Assembly: GCA_016285075.1 (NCBI GenBank)
Contig: JAEEQB010000011.1
Coordinates: forward strand, 29,390 to 93,389
Source of the DNA: Prevotella sp.
Lineage (GTDB): Bacteria; Bacteroidota; Bacteroidia; Bacteroidales; Bacteroidaceae
Length of the DNA: 64,000 nucleotides
Direction: 5' to 3'
A program made the position numbers and the translations under genes. Each line of letters begins with the position of its first letter. Positions within the stretch are counted from its first letter, which is position 1. Positions 56,070-63,360 of the stretch are shown in pieces. The notes below the pieces were generated by a model. The model was not told the DNA's origin, did no database searches, and worked only from the letters and a program-made list of their open reading frames with translations.

Positions 56070-57215
56070 ATGGAATCTTTATTTGATGCTTGGGGTAAAA
56101 AGAACCCAGAATGGGAGAAAAAATACGCAGAGTTACTGATGGAGCCTTTTACCGACTATGGTAGAGGAACCAGCCAGTACACTGTATCAAGAGGTAAAAT
56201 TTTTGGTGCAGGATATGAAATGTTTATTATTGGATTCTTCATCGGATTGTATTTTGATAAGACAAGGAAATTACCTGATGACAAATCTAAACGAAAAGAT
56301 TTTGGGCATCCGATAATGTTTTGGGGTAGCCAAGAAGGCAAACTCAAATTAGGCCGCACATCGTACAAAAAGATACAGGAGTACATGTTTGCTGCTCTTG
56401 TTGCAAAAACAGACATAGACTTCATATCGTTAGAGAAAGGGGAAATAAGTGTTAACGACGCAGCCAATTCCCTAAAACATAAAATGGAAGAGTATGCAAA
56501 TTATGGATTTCATTATCTTGAAGATATGTTAGAGGATGACTCGAATAGCTTGTTTAAGGAATCTGCCTTTCTCAAAATATTCACATCATTTATCAGTGAA
56601 GATAACAAAGAAGAAGATGAGGTTGAAAATTTCGTGGAAGATATAGAGTCATTTGAAGATGGTGAATTAGAAGATGATTCTATAGATGAAGAAGCTATGC
56701 GCACTGAAGCAGAGAAGCCTTGGAATGAAGATGATATTGAAAGGCTGACCTTGTTCTTTGATCATGGCATGGAGCTTAATAAACTAGCAGAAAGATTGGG
56801 TAAATCTCTCTATGCGGTTCAATATCAACTGTCTCTGTTGGGCAAAATAAAAATGCCTCTTAATGTAACGGTTAAGAACACCGAACAAGGGGGAATAGTT
56901 GTCAATAAGTCTGGTCAAGTGATATACACAGATGAGGCTCCACTTAAGATTTTCAATGATAAAATTTACCGTTTCAACAAGAAATCCGCGTGTATGACAG
57001 TAAAGGACATTAAGCGAGTTGATGGCGAATGGGTGAAAGGCAGTAAAATGCTTGTTGCTTATCCGGATTCCGAATTATATCCTAAACTTACCAGTTCAAA
57101 CTTTATTGATGACATAGAAGATTTTGTCGAAGGAAGCAAACGCGAAGAGAACAAGATTAAAGTGAAAGGAGTATGGTATGACTACTATGGTGACGTGCTA
57201 GGTTCCAAACGTTGA
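56070..57215 (+). CDS. Operon-final protein with Myb/SANT-like segment, function unknown (381 aa)
   Basis: Residues 1-170 contain FTDYGRGTSQYTVSRGKIFGAGYEMFIIGFFIGLYFDKTRKLP and other helices that I cannot place; this part superficially recalls DndE-like or BREX-accessory proteins. An acidic linker (DEVENFVEDIESFEDGELEDDSIDEE) follows. Residues about 216-258 read PWNEDDIERLTLFFDHGMELNKLAERLGKSLYAVQYQLSLLG, a Myb/SANT-like helix-turn-helix also seen in the RecQ tail at 24-26 kb. The C-terminal beta-rich part is unassigned. As the last gene before a strong terminator it is probably a DNA-binding partner of the SMC-like ATPase. Confidence 0.65.
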   Translation: MESLFDAWGKKNPEWEKKYAELLMEPFTDYGRGTSQYTVSRGKIFGAGYEMFIIGFFIGLYFDKTRKLPDDKSKRKDFGHPIMFWGSQEGKLKLGRTSYKKIQEYMFAALVAKTDIDFISLEKGEISVNDAANSLKHKMEEYANYGFHYLEDMLEDDSNSLFKESAFLKIFTSFISEDNKEEDEVENFVEDIESFEDGELEDDSIDEEAMRTEAEKPWNEDDIERLTLFFDHGMELNKLAERLGKSLYAVQYQLSLLGKIKMPLNVTVKNTEQGGIVVNKSGQVIYTDEAPLKIFNDKIYRFNKKSACMTVKDIKRVDGEWVKGSKMLVAYPDSELYPKLTSSNFIDDIEDFVEGSKREENKIKVKGVWYDYYGDVLGSKR

Positions 57216-57237
57216 CTACTTATCTTTGAGCGTGTGG

Positions 57238-57277
57238 AAAAGCGGTAAACTTTCTTTGGGGTTTATCGCTTTTATTC
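57238..57277 (+). terminator. Terminator of the ssp-type operon
   Basis: A 13-bp stem (AAAAGCGGTAAAC / GTTTATCGCTTTT, one G-T wobble) with a 10-base loop starts 23 bases after the last stop and is followed by T-rich sequence. Confidence 0.8.
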
Positions 57278-57308
57278 TCCAAAATGGCTATCTTTCCAAT
57301 CTTTTTTG

Positions 57309-57316
57309 TATCTTTG
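57309..57316 (+). promoter_or_regulatory. Promoter of the sulfur-binding-domain-like gene, -7 box
   Basis: TATCTTTG about 27 bases before the ATG at 57343, after the operon terminator. The gene is thus independently expressed. Confidence 0.6.
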
Positions 57317-57342
57317 TCGCCATAAATCAGTAAAAAAGAACG

Positions 57343-57882
57343 ATGAATAGAGAGATACAATTCTTCAGCTATGATTCGTGTTATAAACATTACACAAAAC
57401 GAATCATCAACATCAGACAGGCCAAGATACATGGTGAGACCATTGTAGCGAAGCCTGTGTTTATGGTAGCTATTATTGATGCCATCGACAGCAATGTATT
57501 TACCAACAATCAGTTTGCTATCAACGATTGGCTCGAAGGGCACTATAAAATGCTAATGTCCCAATATGCCAAGGATTCACAGTTTGATGATAGGACGAAT
57601 ATCGAGAAACCATTCTGGCATTTGGAAACTGATGGATTCTGGCATTTGAACTATCAAGGTGAACGTCTCAGTAAAGGACATACTCCATCCAAAGCTTGGT
57701 TAAAAGATAGCGTTGAGTTTGCTTACTTTGATGAGTCTTTATGGATATTACTTCAGAACAAAGTCTGGCGAACGAAGTTGCGTGACTACATCATTGAGCA
57801 TAAACTGACGGATGATTTCTGGAGTGGTAAGATTGCAGCAGAGGGACTGGGTATCATCGCTGCGATGCTGATTGCGGCATAA
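57343..57882 (+). CDS. Stand-alone phosphorothioate-DNA sulfur-binding-domain (SBD)-like protein
   Basis: The 179 residues follow the pattern of the SBD found at the N-terminus of ScoMcrA-like, phosphorothioate-sensing HNH endonucleases. They show a KPVFMVAIIDAID helix (residues 37-49, the 'HKP-LLL' block), NNQFAINDWL, PFWHLETDGFWHL (residues 90-102, the hallmark 'PFxxLxxDGFWxL'), and FDESLWILLQNKVWRTKLRDYIIE near the end. No HNH motif or other nuclease follows; the protein ends soon after the SBD. Next to a phosphorothioation cassette it is plausibly a reader or regulator of modified DNA. The family match is from memory of the pattern, not from a search. Confidence 0.65.
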   Translation: MNREIQFFSYDSCYKHYTKRIINIRQAKIHGETIVAKPVFMVAIIDAIDSNVFTNNQFAINDWLEGHYKMLMSQYAKDSQFDDRTNIEKPFWHLETDGFWHLNYQGERLSKGHTPSKAWLKDSVEFAYFDESLWILLQNKVWRTKLRDYIIEHKLTDDFWSGKIAAEGLGIIAAMLIAA

Positions 57883-57907
57883 TGCAGAAGGACTGGTACA
57901 TGTTTCA

Positions 57908-57937
57908 CACCCTTGCCAAGAGCAGACGGCAAGGGTG
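57908..57937. terminator. Strong hairpin after the SBD-like gene
   Basis: A perfect 10-bp stem (CACCCTTGCC / GGCAAGGGTG) with a 10-base loop lies 25 bases after the stop codon. No T tract follows, so it may be a REP-like element or an RNA 3'-end stabiliser rather than a simple terminator. Confidence 0.5.
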
Positions 57938-57939
57938 GA

Positions 57940-58255
57940 GTCTTGATATTGAAAATGCCTCACCCACGACCCTCTCCCAAAGAGAGGGGAGTAGGTAGAT
58001 TGAAAACCTATGTATTCTCTCCTGCCCGCCATGCCTTTACGGATAACTTCCGCGAAGTTGAGGACAAAGTGGAGTTCGTGGCTCTGCCAGCAGCTATCTA
58101 TGACGCCTATCAAAAGTGCTGCCCAAGCGCAAAGAGAAGCTATTTGAGTTGGGGATTGCAAATCCCCTCTAGCAAAAAACAGATTGAAACAAAAATACCT
58201 GCCGACTTGTTTGAGGGGATAAATGCATAGAATGATGAACAACGGAAAGTCAATT
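57940..58255 (+). other. Gene fragment interrupted by a REP-like hairpin
   Basis: An open stretch ends at 58230 with FTDNFREVEDKVEFVALPAAIYDAYQKCCPSAKRSYLSWGLQIPS, which reads like real protein sequence but has no start and no recognised family. It is preceded by CCCTCTC-CCAAA-GAGAGGG (57970-57988), a hairpin of a type common between Bacteroidetes genes. Probably debris of a deleted gene. Confidence 0.35.
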
Positions 58256-58504
58256 TTATTTACGCATCAACCTGAGATACCATTCCTCGGAAGGGGAATG
58301 ACCCCAGTATGCCTTACCGTCGCCTCCCAAATCCCATTGTTCAGTTATTTCCCATTGGTGAAGGGGAAGTTTGTCATACCTACCACAAAAGACAAGCATT
58401 CTTTCACACCGTCGGAATCTTCGGTGACTTTCTTGTTTGCCTTTCTTTTGCGACTTACAACAGCACCATGTGCTGACTGGAGTTTTCTTTTTACTTCTAC
58501 TCAT
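58256..58504 (-). CDS. Small basic cysteine-rich protein (82 aa), hypothetical
   Basis: The start at 58504 gives MSRSKKKTPVSTWCCCKSQKKGKQ..., followed by a basic helix (SHRRFRRCERMLVF), then QWEITEQWDLGGDGKAYW. I believe similar short 'MSRSKKKTP ... GDGKxYW' proteins occur widely in Bacteroidetes, function unknown; they could bind nucleic acid. An upstream in-frame ATG (58561) is less likely. Confidence 0.5.
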   Translation of the reverse strand: MSRSKKKTPVSTWCCCKSQKKGKQESHRRFRRCERMLVFCGRYDKLPLHQWEITEQWDLGGDGKAYWGHSPSEEWYLRLMRK

Positions 58505-58599
58505 AAAACCTGTAATGTTATGAGTGGCCGCAAACTCTTGTTGCGCCACTCGGTTGAACACTACAAGGCTTCAGGAATAAACGTCTTTGTATTATTCAT

Positions 58600-58722
58600 C
58601 TACTTAAAATTCTGTATTATCTGATCAATGTACTTATCCGATACGTTCGATATTTCTGTCTTGTCATAATTGGTAAGCAGGTTTACACAAGTGTCAGAGA
58701 ACTCAATGACAATATTCATCAT
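58600..58722 (-). CDS. Short open frame (40 aa) after the truncated antitoxin-like gene
   Basis: It begins MMNIVIEFSDTCVNLLTNYD and ends DKYIDQIIQNFK. It overlaps the end of the 58703-58885 frame by 20 bases in another frame. It may be the remnant of a second gene joined to the first by a deletion; coding is uncertain. Confidence 0.3.
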   Translation of the reverse strand: MMNIVIEFSDTCVNLLTNYDKTEISNVSDKYIDQIIQNFK

Positions 58723-58885
58723 GATAGCCTTTGGTAATGGTTCCTGTTATAAACGCTTTTTCTGCTTCTATATCAGTATGAGTAGTCACCATCTTATCAA
58801 TAGTGACTCCCTTGATTGCTCCCAGTATCTGCTTCAAACTGGGAACGAGACTGGCATCTTCAATATTCAATACTATCTGAGTCAT
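58703..58885 (-). pseudogene. Truncated antitoxin-like small protein
   Basis: The 60-residue frame MTQIVLNIEDASLVPSLKQILGAIKGVTIDKMV...AFITGTITKGYHD matches the first part of a small protein family of Bacteroidetes toxin-antitoxin type that I recall as 80-90 residues long. Here the frame changes after KGYHD and stops four codons later, so the C-terminus is lost. Confidence 0.45.
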
Positions 58886-58950
58886 ATTACTTCAAAACAT
58901 TTTGATTTCTGCCTGCAAAATTAAAAATAATATCTGAATAAACAAAGAAA

Positions 58951-59093
58951 GCAATTAAAGAAATAAAATACCAGCAAAGGTATGTGCGTCAGTTGGTGGA
59001 TATGACCATCGACCTGCTGCAACTTAGCGGTCACAAGAAGACTCTGATATTCAATGCCCCTACCGGCTCTGGTAGTCAGGGTACTTGGGTATG
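58951..59093 (+). pseudogene. Helicase N-terminal shred (first of two)
   Basis: The frame encodes IKYQQRYVRQLVDMTIDLLQLSGHKKTLIFNAPTGSGSQGTWV then stop. This is the Q-motif and Walker A region of a type III/DEAD-type restriction helicase, with the expected GKT replaced by SQG and no start codon. A second shred of the same family is at 60037-60174. Confidence 0.7.
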
Positions 59094-59191
59094 ACGGCCG
59101 CTATGACTCAGACACCTGTCCCCACGGCTAGTGAGGCTCCTTAACCTTTATTAAGTGCCTCATTCTTGGTTTTGTCTTAGAAATCCCTCTG

Positions 59192-59602
59192 TTATAATGA
59201 CCTGACTATGTCGTGGAATTCGGAAAGATTGCATACATCAACCTTTGGAAAATCATAACGGTCAAGTTCACGGAAGTGTCGGTCGTTGCTAACAATATAA
59301 GTTGCGCCTGCTATAACTGCACAATCCACAGATTTGTTATCGTCAGGGTCAGCCGTGATGAGATTGAAGCGGAACGTGGGATTTATGTGCTCCACGTTGG
59401 GAGATTCTATCAGTTCCTTCAGCACCGTGTTGGCGATGAGATTATTGTATCGCTTGGCCAATATCTCATGGTATTCGAAAAGGATCTCGTTGGTGACGCA
59501 AAGTACATACTTGACATTACGAAAAGCTTGCCAAACGTCGTTATTGTACGAGCCTGGCATAATAACACTGACGAGGCAGTTGGTGTCGAGGACTATTTTC
59601 AT
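59192..59602 (-). CDS. PIN-domain toxin of a toxin-antitoxin pair
   Basis: The 136 residues are a typical 'putative toxin component, PIN family' protein: MKIVLDTNCLVSVIM with the first catalytic Asp, NEILFEYHEIL with the Glu, and ITADPDDNKSVDCAVIAGATYIVSNDRHF with the remaining acidic residues. By family it is a metal-dependent ribonuclease. It overlaps the upstream antitoxin gene by four bases. Confidence 0.85.
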   Translation of the reverse strand: MKIVLDTNCLVSVIMPGSYNNDVWQAFRNVKYVLCVTNEILFEYHEILAKRYNNLIANTVLKELIESPNVEHINPTFRFNLITADPDDNKSVDCAVIAGATYIVSNDRHFRELDRYDFPKVDVCNLSEFHDIVRSL

Positions 59603-59823
59603 TTGTTGCCGTAAGGAGTCCTCTCGTGCTGGTTAGCCCAGTCGTCCAAGGTCTCTTGAGAAATATTTTTCTCCTTTTGGAACTGGAGCAGCAGGGCGTC
59701 GGTCTTCTTACGGTAGAACTGCAGCAAGATGTCATGCAGTTCTTGTTGTTCCTGCTCGGTATCGATGTAAGCCATCAGACTCAACACGTTCAGTTGTGCT
59801 GGATTCAATTGCTTTGTCACCAT
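59599..59823 (-). CDS. Antitoxin partner of the PIN toxin
   Basis: The start at 59823 gives MVTKQLNPAQLNVLSLMAYIDTEQEQQELHDILLQFYRKK..., 74 residues, all helical and charged, as usual for antitoxins of PIN pairs in Bacteroidetes. Its stop overlaps the toxin start (ATGA). The frame is open further upstream to 60012 but that part passes through the promoter and a hairpin and is not coding. Confidence 0.75.
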   Translation of the reverse strand: MVTKQLNPAQLNVLSLMAYIDTEQEQQELHDILLQFYRKKTDALLLQFQKEKNISQETLDDWANQHERTPYGNK

Positions 59824-59851
59824 ATTCCTTTGTATGAAACACTTTCCGCTG

Positions 59852-59859
59852 CAAAGATA
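59852..59859 (-). promoter_or_regulatory. Toxin-antitoxin promoter, -7 box
   Basis: TATCTTTG on the minus strand, 28 bases before the antitoxin ATG. Confidence 0.6.
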
Positions 59860-59938
59860 TGCAATTCTTTTGATTCTTCCAAATAATTGGCGATTTTTCT
59901 TTGTCATCCGTAATAAAACAGATATATCCAGACGTAAA

Positions 59939-59970
59939 GAAACGGAAGCCGCGCTGACTTCCGTTTCTCT
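59939..59970 (+). terminator. Terminator-like hairpin upstream of the toxin-antitoxin pair
   Basis: A 10-bp perfect stem (GAAACGGAAG / CTTCCGTTTC) with a 9-base loop, followed by a T/C-rich tail. No active gene clearly ends here; it may have belonged to a deleted neighbour. Confidence 0.5.
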
Positions 59971-60036
59971 ATTCTCATCTTTGGGGGACAAATCAAGGAC
60001 TCCTGACCTCACCCCAGGTGCCCCATGACTAGTATA

Positions 60037-60174
60037 GGAAAACGTTGATATTCAAAGCCCCTACCGGCTCTGATAAAACAGTGATGGCATCGCAGATGCT
60101 GGCTGACCTAGCGGAGGAGTTGCAGAGTCGTGGCGACAGCCCTTACCAGCAAGTGGCGTTCATCTGGATTTCCT
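60037..60174 (+). pseudogene. Helicase N-terminal shred (second of two)
   Basis: The frame encodes KTLIFKAPTGSDKTVMASQMLADLAEELQSRGDSPYQQVAFIWIS then stop. It is again the Walker A region (APTGSDKT, with Asp for Gly) and the following strand of a DEAD-type restriction helicase. It overlaps the 58951 shred in content (KKTLIF.APTGSG), so the two are copies and not two halves of one gene. Confidence 0.7.
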
Positions 60175-60220
60175 AGAACAGAATCCCTTGTCTGTTACAT
60201 GGCCTAATCATCGCAACATG

Positions 60221-61711
60221 CTATCTATTTCTTGCGAACCTTTGGCGCATATCCTCAAATCGGTCATGGATGTCGAGGATGCAGTCATCCAGGCGCCCTG
60301 CATAATTAGGATTGACGATGTCGTTAAGGACTTCTTCACGTCTTCCGCAATGACTGAGATCTACTCTTTCAGTATCGAACAGAGCATTGATTTCCGGAAG
60401 CAGTTCTACTGCCTGCAGGTCAATGAGGTCGCATATCATTGTGGCAGCAACTACACAATCAACAGCCTTTGCCTCTGAGACATGATCTATGCTGAAATGA
60501 AGGGCCTCACGAAACCACTCTATGACCTCGGCCCTACGCTCTGGCTGACGCAGTGCAATCTGGACTACTGTGGGAAAGACCTCTGCCTTGGATAACCAGT
60601 AAAGACCTTCTTCCTTGGTGAATGCCATCAGTTTGTCGAGCCTGTCACCTGCCAGCTTGTATAGTGTGGGAACTAACACCTCATGCGAACTGTCGCCCAG
60701 ATGATAATCGAAGAAATCGACTGACTGGCGCATAACCTCAAGTACACAATCGAGGCTGGAGTCGGAATTACCGACTTCTGCTATCAGCATGACGCACGAA
60801 CTCAACAGTCCGTTGTACTGACCATCGTCATATCCATCAGGAATACTGTCGCATGTTAAACCGATGTGGTACATAATCAGGTTCTCCAAATCCTGCCTAA
60901 GCGCATCGTGGGGCAAGGCGAGAATGCGGTCTGTCAGTTTGTCTTTCAGGTAGATGGCATTCTCCGTCTTCGACAGTTCCTCTTGTATCCATGGATAGTT
61001 CAGCTGTATTTCCTTTGGATAGTCGGGATGGCGATATGTGTAGGGCACCTCTGGACCATATTTCTTGTACAGCCAACTGTGGTCTTCTTCATCGTCATCA
61101 TCCGATTCCTCGTCCCAGTCATCATCTTCTGAATCCTCGTCCCAGTCATCATCAGTTACGTTCAGGATGAAATCGAAGTTACCTTCGCCAAGATTCTTTT
61201 CCAGCAGCGGCAGATAACGGCTTGCCTCCAGACGGGTGTGTGAAACAAGCGTGTGCTTGCCATCCTTACCATATTCATATTCGATGAGTGGGATGTTGTC
61301 ATCGTCCTCCTCTAGCATGTATTGGGTGATATTAAAACTCTTGTCTGGCTCAATACCTGCTTCCTCAGCAAAGGCGATGGCACCATAGACCCAATTGTGA
61401 GCCTCGTCATAGCTGCACTCACGAAGTTCAAGTGCGTACGTATCAATCATTTCCTTGAACTCATCATCCTCCATCCTGAGTCTGTAGAACGTGTCCTTTA
61501 CGCCTACGCACCAGATGTCAACCAGATAGACGGCCACGCTGACTCTGCCACCCGTATGCTTACGGCTGACGATGACGTGGCCCTCGCCAGCCTTTTCAAT
61601 GTCATCACTCACATAACACGTTCCTATCTCCAAGGTCCGTGCCTTCTGTTTGATATACTGCTCGGGCGAGAGAAATTGCTGGCCCTGCTTTTTTTGTTTC
61701 TTCTTTGCCAT
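60221..61711 (-). CDS. Hypothetical protein with acidic repeat (496 aa)
   Basis: The start at 61711 gives MAKKKQKKQGQQFLSPEQYIKQKARTLEIG. The N-terminal 170 residues (GTCYVSDDIEKAGEGHVIVSRKHTGGRVSVAVYLVDIWCVGVKDTFY) form a domain seen in hypothetical Bacteroidetes proteins. A strongly acidic region with a short DNA repeat (two copies of a DDDWDE(D/E)S block, 61100-61155) follows. The C-terminal 250 residues are helical, HEAT-like. It starts 5 bases after the pRiA4b-family stop and is probably translated from the same mRNA. Function unknown. Confidence 0.6.
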   Translation of the reverse strand: MAKKKQKKQGQQFLSPEQYIKQKARTLEIGTCYVSDDIEKAGEGHVIVSRKHTGGRVSVAVYLVDIWCVGVKDTFYRLRMEDDEFKEMIDTYALELRECSYDEAHNWVYGAIAFAEEAGIEPDKSFNITQYMLEEDDDNIPLIEYEYGKDGKHTLVSHTRLEASRYLPLLEKNLGEGNFDFILNVTDDDWDEDSEDDDWDEESDDDDEEDHSWLYKKYGPEVPYTYRHPDYPKEIQLNYPWIQEELSKTENAIYLKDKLTDRILALPHDALRQDLENLIMYHIGLTCDSIPDGYDDGQYNGLLSSCVMLIAEVGNSDSSLDCVLEVMRQSVDFFDYHLGDSSHEVLVPTLYKLAGDRLDKLMAFTKEEGLYWLSKAEVFPTVVQIALRQPERRAEVIEWFREALHFSIDHVSEAKAVDCVVAATMICDLIDLQAVELLPEINALFDTERVDLSHCGRREEVLNDIVNPNYAGRLDDCILDIHDRFEDMRQRFARNR

Positions 61712-61716
61712 TTTGA

Positions 61717-62553
61717 TTACTTCTTTTCTTTGATTCTCAGCCAGAGTGATTCCACATCGTCTTGCAGCCATTCCAAATCGCAGGCTTCCGGGTCGAAATC
61801 CTTAGGGATGTCGTACCATTCCAGACGCTCCTTTTCTTCAGCGGTCTTTCGTTTCTTTTTGTTCAGTTCAAGTAGTTCTGCATATCCCCAGACGCCACCA
61901 CAGTCTTCAGGCGGGCACTCGCCGTGTGCTTTCAGCAACTTGATGACGGGCTCTTCATTTGGAGCATAGTCACGTGCACCTTTTACCCACAGGTCGTGAA
62001 TCCAAGAATCACCGAAGTCATATTCGAACTTGAGCCGTCCCGCCTTGGGCTGAAGCACTTTCTCCAATGAGGTCCTTTCGCTATTCTTGTATCGGACTCT
62101 TGACATGAAAGCAAAAAAGCTGTCATTGCGATGCTTCAACTCTCTGGAGTTCAAATAGCATGTGTCATTCTTGCCATGAAACTGGTATAAATGCTCATGT
62201 TTCCACCCCATGGCATCAATCAGTACATAAGCTAACAACTCTAGCGTGATGTTCGATGGTACGACCAATTCGCGCCAAATGTTGACAGGTGCTTTATTGA
62301 GCTTGATGCGTATGTGGAACTCCTGCTTCATCGGACCTATGAACTTATACTTTGGAAGCGCCAATCCCAGCAAGTAGCTTTCTTCGTCATCTGCGCTGGC
62401 ATCAGTCCCTTCAGCCTCAAGCTTGTCAAAGTCAATTTCATCCATCCTTTCCTTTACCTCCTTCTGGATTAACTTCAGGAAATCTCCAACTGACAATGCA
62501 TTTGCAAGATTGTCATTCATCTTCTGCGGATCTAATTTCTTTATCTTTGCCAT
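61717..62553 (-). CDS. Plasmid pRiA4b ORF-3 family protein (second in window)
   Basis: The 278 residues have a helical N-terminus and then the pRiA4b ORF-3/IS1096-passenger domain: FHIRIKLNKAPVNIWRELVVPSNITLELLAYVLIDAMGWKHEHLYQF, KFEYDFGDSWIHDLWV, and GECPPEDCGGVWGYAELL. Unlike the 22.3-kb paralogue it lacks the SEC-C motif. The start at 62553 (MAKIKKLDPQKMND) is preferred, with a promoter box 22 bases upstream. Confidence 0.85.
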   Translation of the reverse strand: MAKIKKLDPQKMNDNLANALSVGDFLKLIQKEVKERMDEIDFDKLEAEGTDASADDEESYLLGLALPKYKFIGPMKQEFHIRIKLNKAPVNIWRELVVPSNITLELLAYVLIDAMGWKHEHLYQFHGKNDTCYLNSRELKHRNDSFFAFMSRVRYKNSERTSLEKVLQPKAGRLKFEYDFGDSWIHDLWVKGARDYAPNEEPVIKLLKAHGECPPEDCGGVWGYAELLELNKKKRKTAEEKERLEWYDIPKDFDPEACDLEWLQDDVESLWLRIKEKK

Positions 62554-62574
62554 ACTATAATTATAATATGGCTG

Positions 62575-62582
62575 CAAAAATA
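62575..62582 (-). promoter_or_regulatory. Promoter of the second pRiA4b gene pair, -7 box
   Basis: TATTTTTG on the minus strand, about 22 bases before the ATG at 62553. Confidence 0.5.
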
Positions 62583-62713
62583 CGAATAATTTTGAAATAA
62601 AGCAATGCCTTCATGGATGTTTTTTGTTTGAGAATGCAAATAATTATGGAAATGCTTGGCGGCTTGTGAAAAAAAGTGTGTCTTTGCCGCCGTGGGAACA
62701 TCAGTCTCAAAAA

Positions 62714-62918
62714 GTGGCAAAGAACAGATGGCTTAGTTTCGGATGGATTGACTCTAGAGTGAAGGTTCTCCCAGATGGGCGATTGGTTCAACGATTGTCA
62801 CCAAGGCGGAAAGGCAGTCATTGGACAGAACTGAACAGACAGAGATTCAAAGACCTTGAGTGTCGTGTACTGATGACGGATGCAGGGAGAAGGGCATACC
62901 AAGAATGTCCTTCATTGC
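62714..62918 (+). pseudogene. YdeI/OmpD-associated family fragment
   Basis: The frame gives VAKNRWLSFGWIDSRVKVLPDGRLVQRLSPRRKGSHWTELNRQRFKDL...VLMTDAGRRAYQ. This matches the centre of YdeI-like (bacteriocin-protection-type) proteins: FGWIDS-VK, SPRR-GS-W, LM-AG. The usual N-terminal domain is absent, being replaced by unrelated sequence (the frame begins at 62624), and the C-terminus runs into the opposing HAD gene. It is a remnant. Confidence 0.6.
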
Positions 62919-62942
62919 TTCTTTTTCTCGATGCCATACATA

Positions 62943-63359
62943 TCAGAACCTGCCTAAAGTTTCTATTACCTTCACCCAGTCCGTCTCTGCCTCGAAGCCG
63001 AACTTGTCATCAATACCTACGTTAAAGTAGAGTTTCACCTCGAAGTTCTGGAAACTCGTCTTTCCAACTTCCGGGTTCTCGTTAGCATAGTCGAAAAGGA
63101 TGCCCTCCTCAGCAAAACGGCTCTTATACATGGCCATCTGCTCATCATAGCAGCCGCTCCAAAGAATCATGCAGATATCATCACGGCTGGTCATCAGTTG
63201 CAAGGCCTCACGAGCATAAGGATAATAGTCGTAGGTCTCCTCATTCTCATAACAGGCCCGCAGAATCGTGTCATGAATATCCACCACGACATAGATCTTC
63301 TCCCAGTTTTTCTCCTTCATTCGGTTGAAAGCAACCTCAAATGCCTTTCCTATATCCAT
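62943..63359 (-). CDS. HAD-like hydrolase
   Basis: The 138 residues start MDIGKAFEVAFNRMKEKNWEKIYVVVDIHDTIL. DIHDT is in the place of the HAD DxDxT nucleophile motif, with the second Asp shifted to the H-D-T arrangement. CMILWSGCYDEQM follows as motif II (Ser), and VGIDDKFGFEAETDWV as the acidic motif IV region. It is a small HAD without a cap domain, substrate unknown. A tiny open frame ends 1 base before its start. Confidence 0.6.
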   Translation of the reverse strand: MDIGKAFEVAFNRMKEKNWEKIYVVVDIHDTILRACYENEETYDYYPYAREALQLMTSRDDICMILWSGCYDEQMAMYKSRFAEEGILFDYANENPEVGKTSFQNFEVKLYFNVGIDDKFGFEAETDWVKVIETLGRF

Positions 63360-63360
63360 C

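Noticed and set aside
46053..57215. BREX or canonical Dnd system
   Set aside because: No PglZ or PglX methylase and no DndB/DndE/DndFGH set; DUF4007 plus SGGKDS protein order fits sspBCD better.
61322..61969. 215-codon plus-strand frame spanning the junction of two minus-strand genes
   Set aside because: Antisense to the hypothetical and pRiA4b genes, with serine/phenylalanine-rich text typical of a shadow frame.
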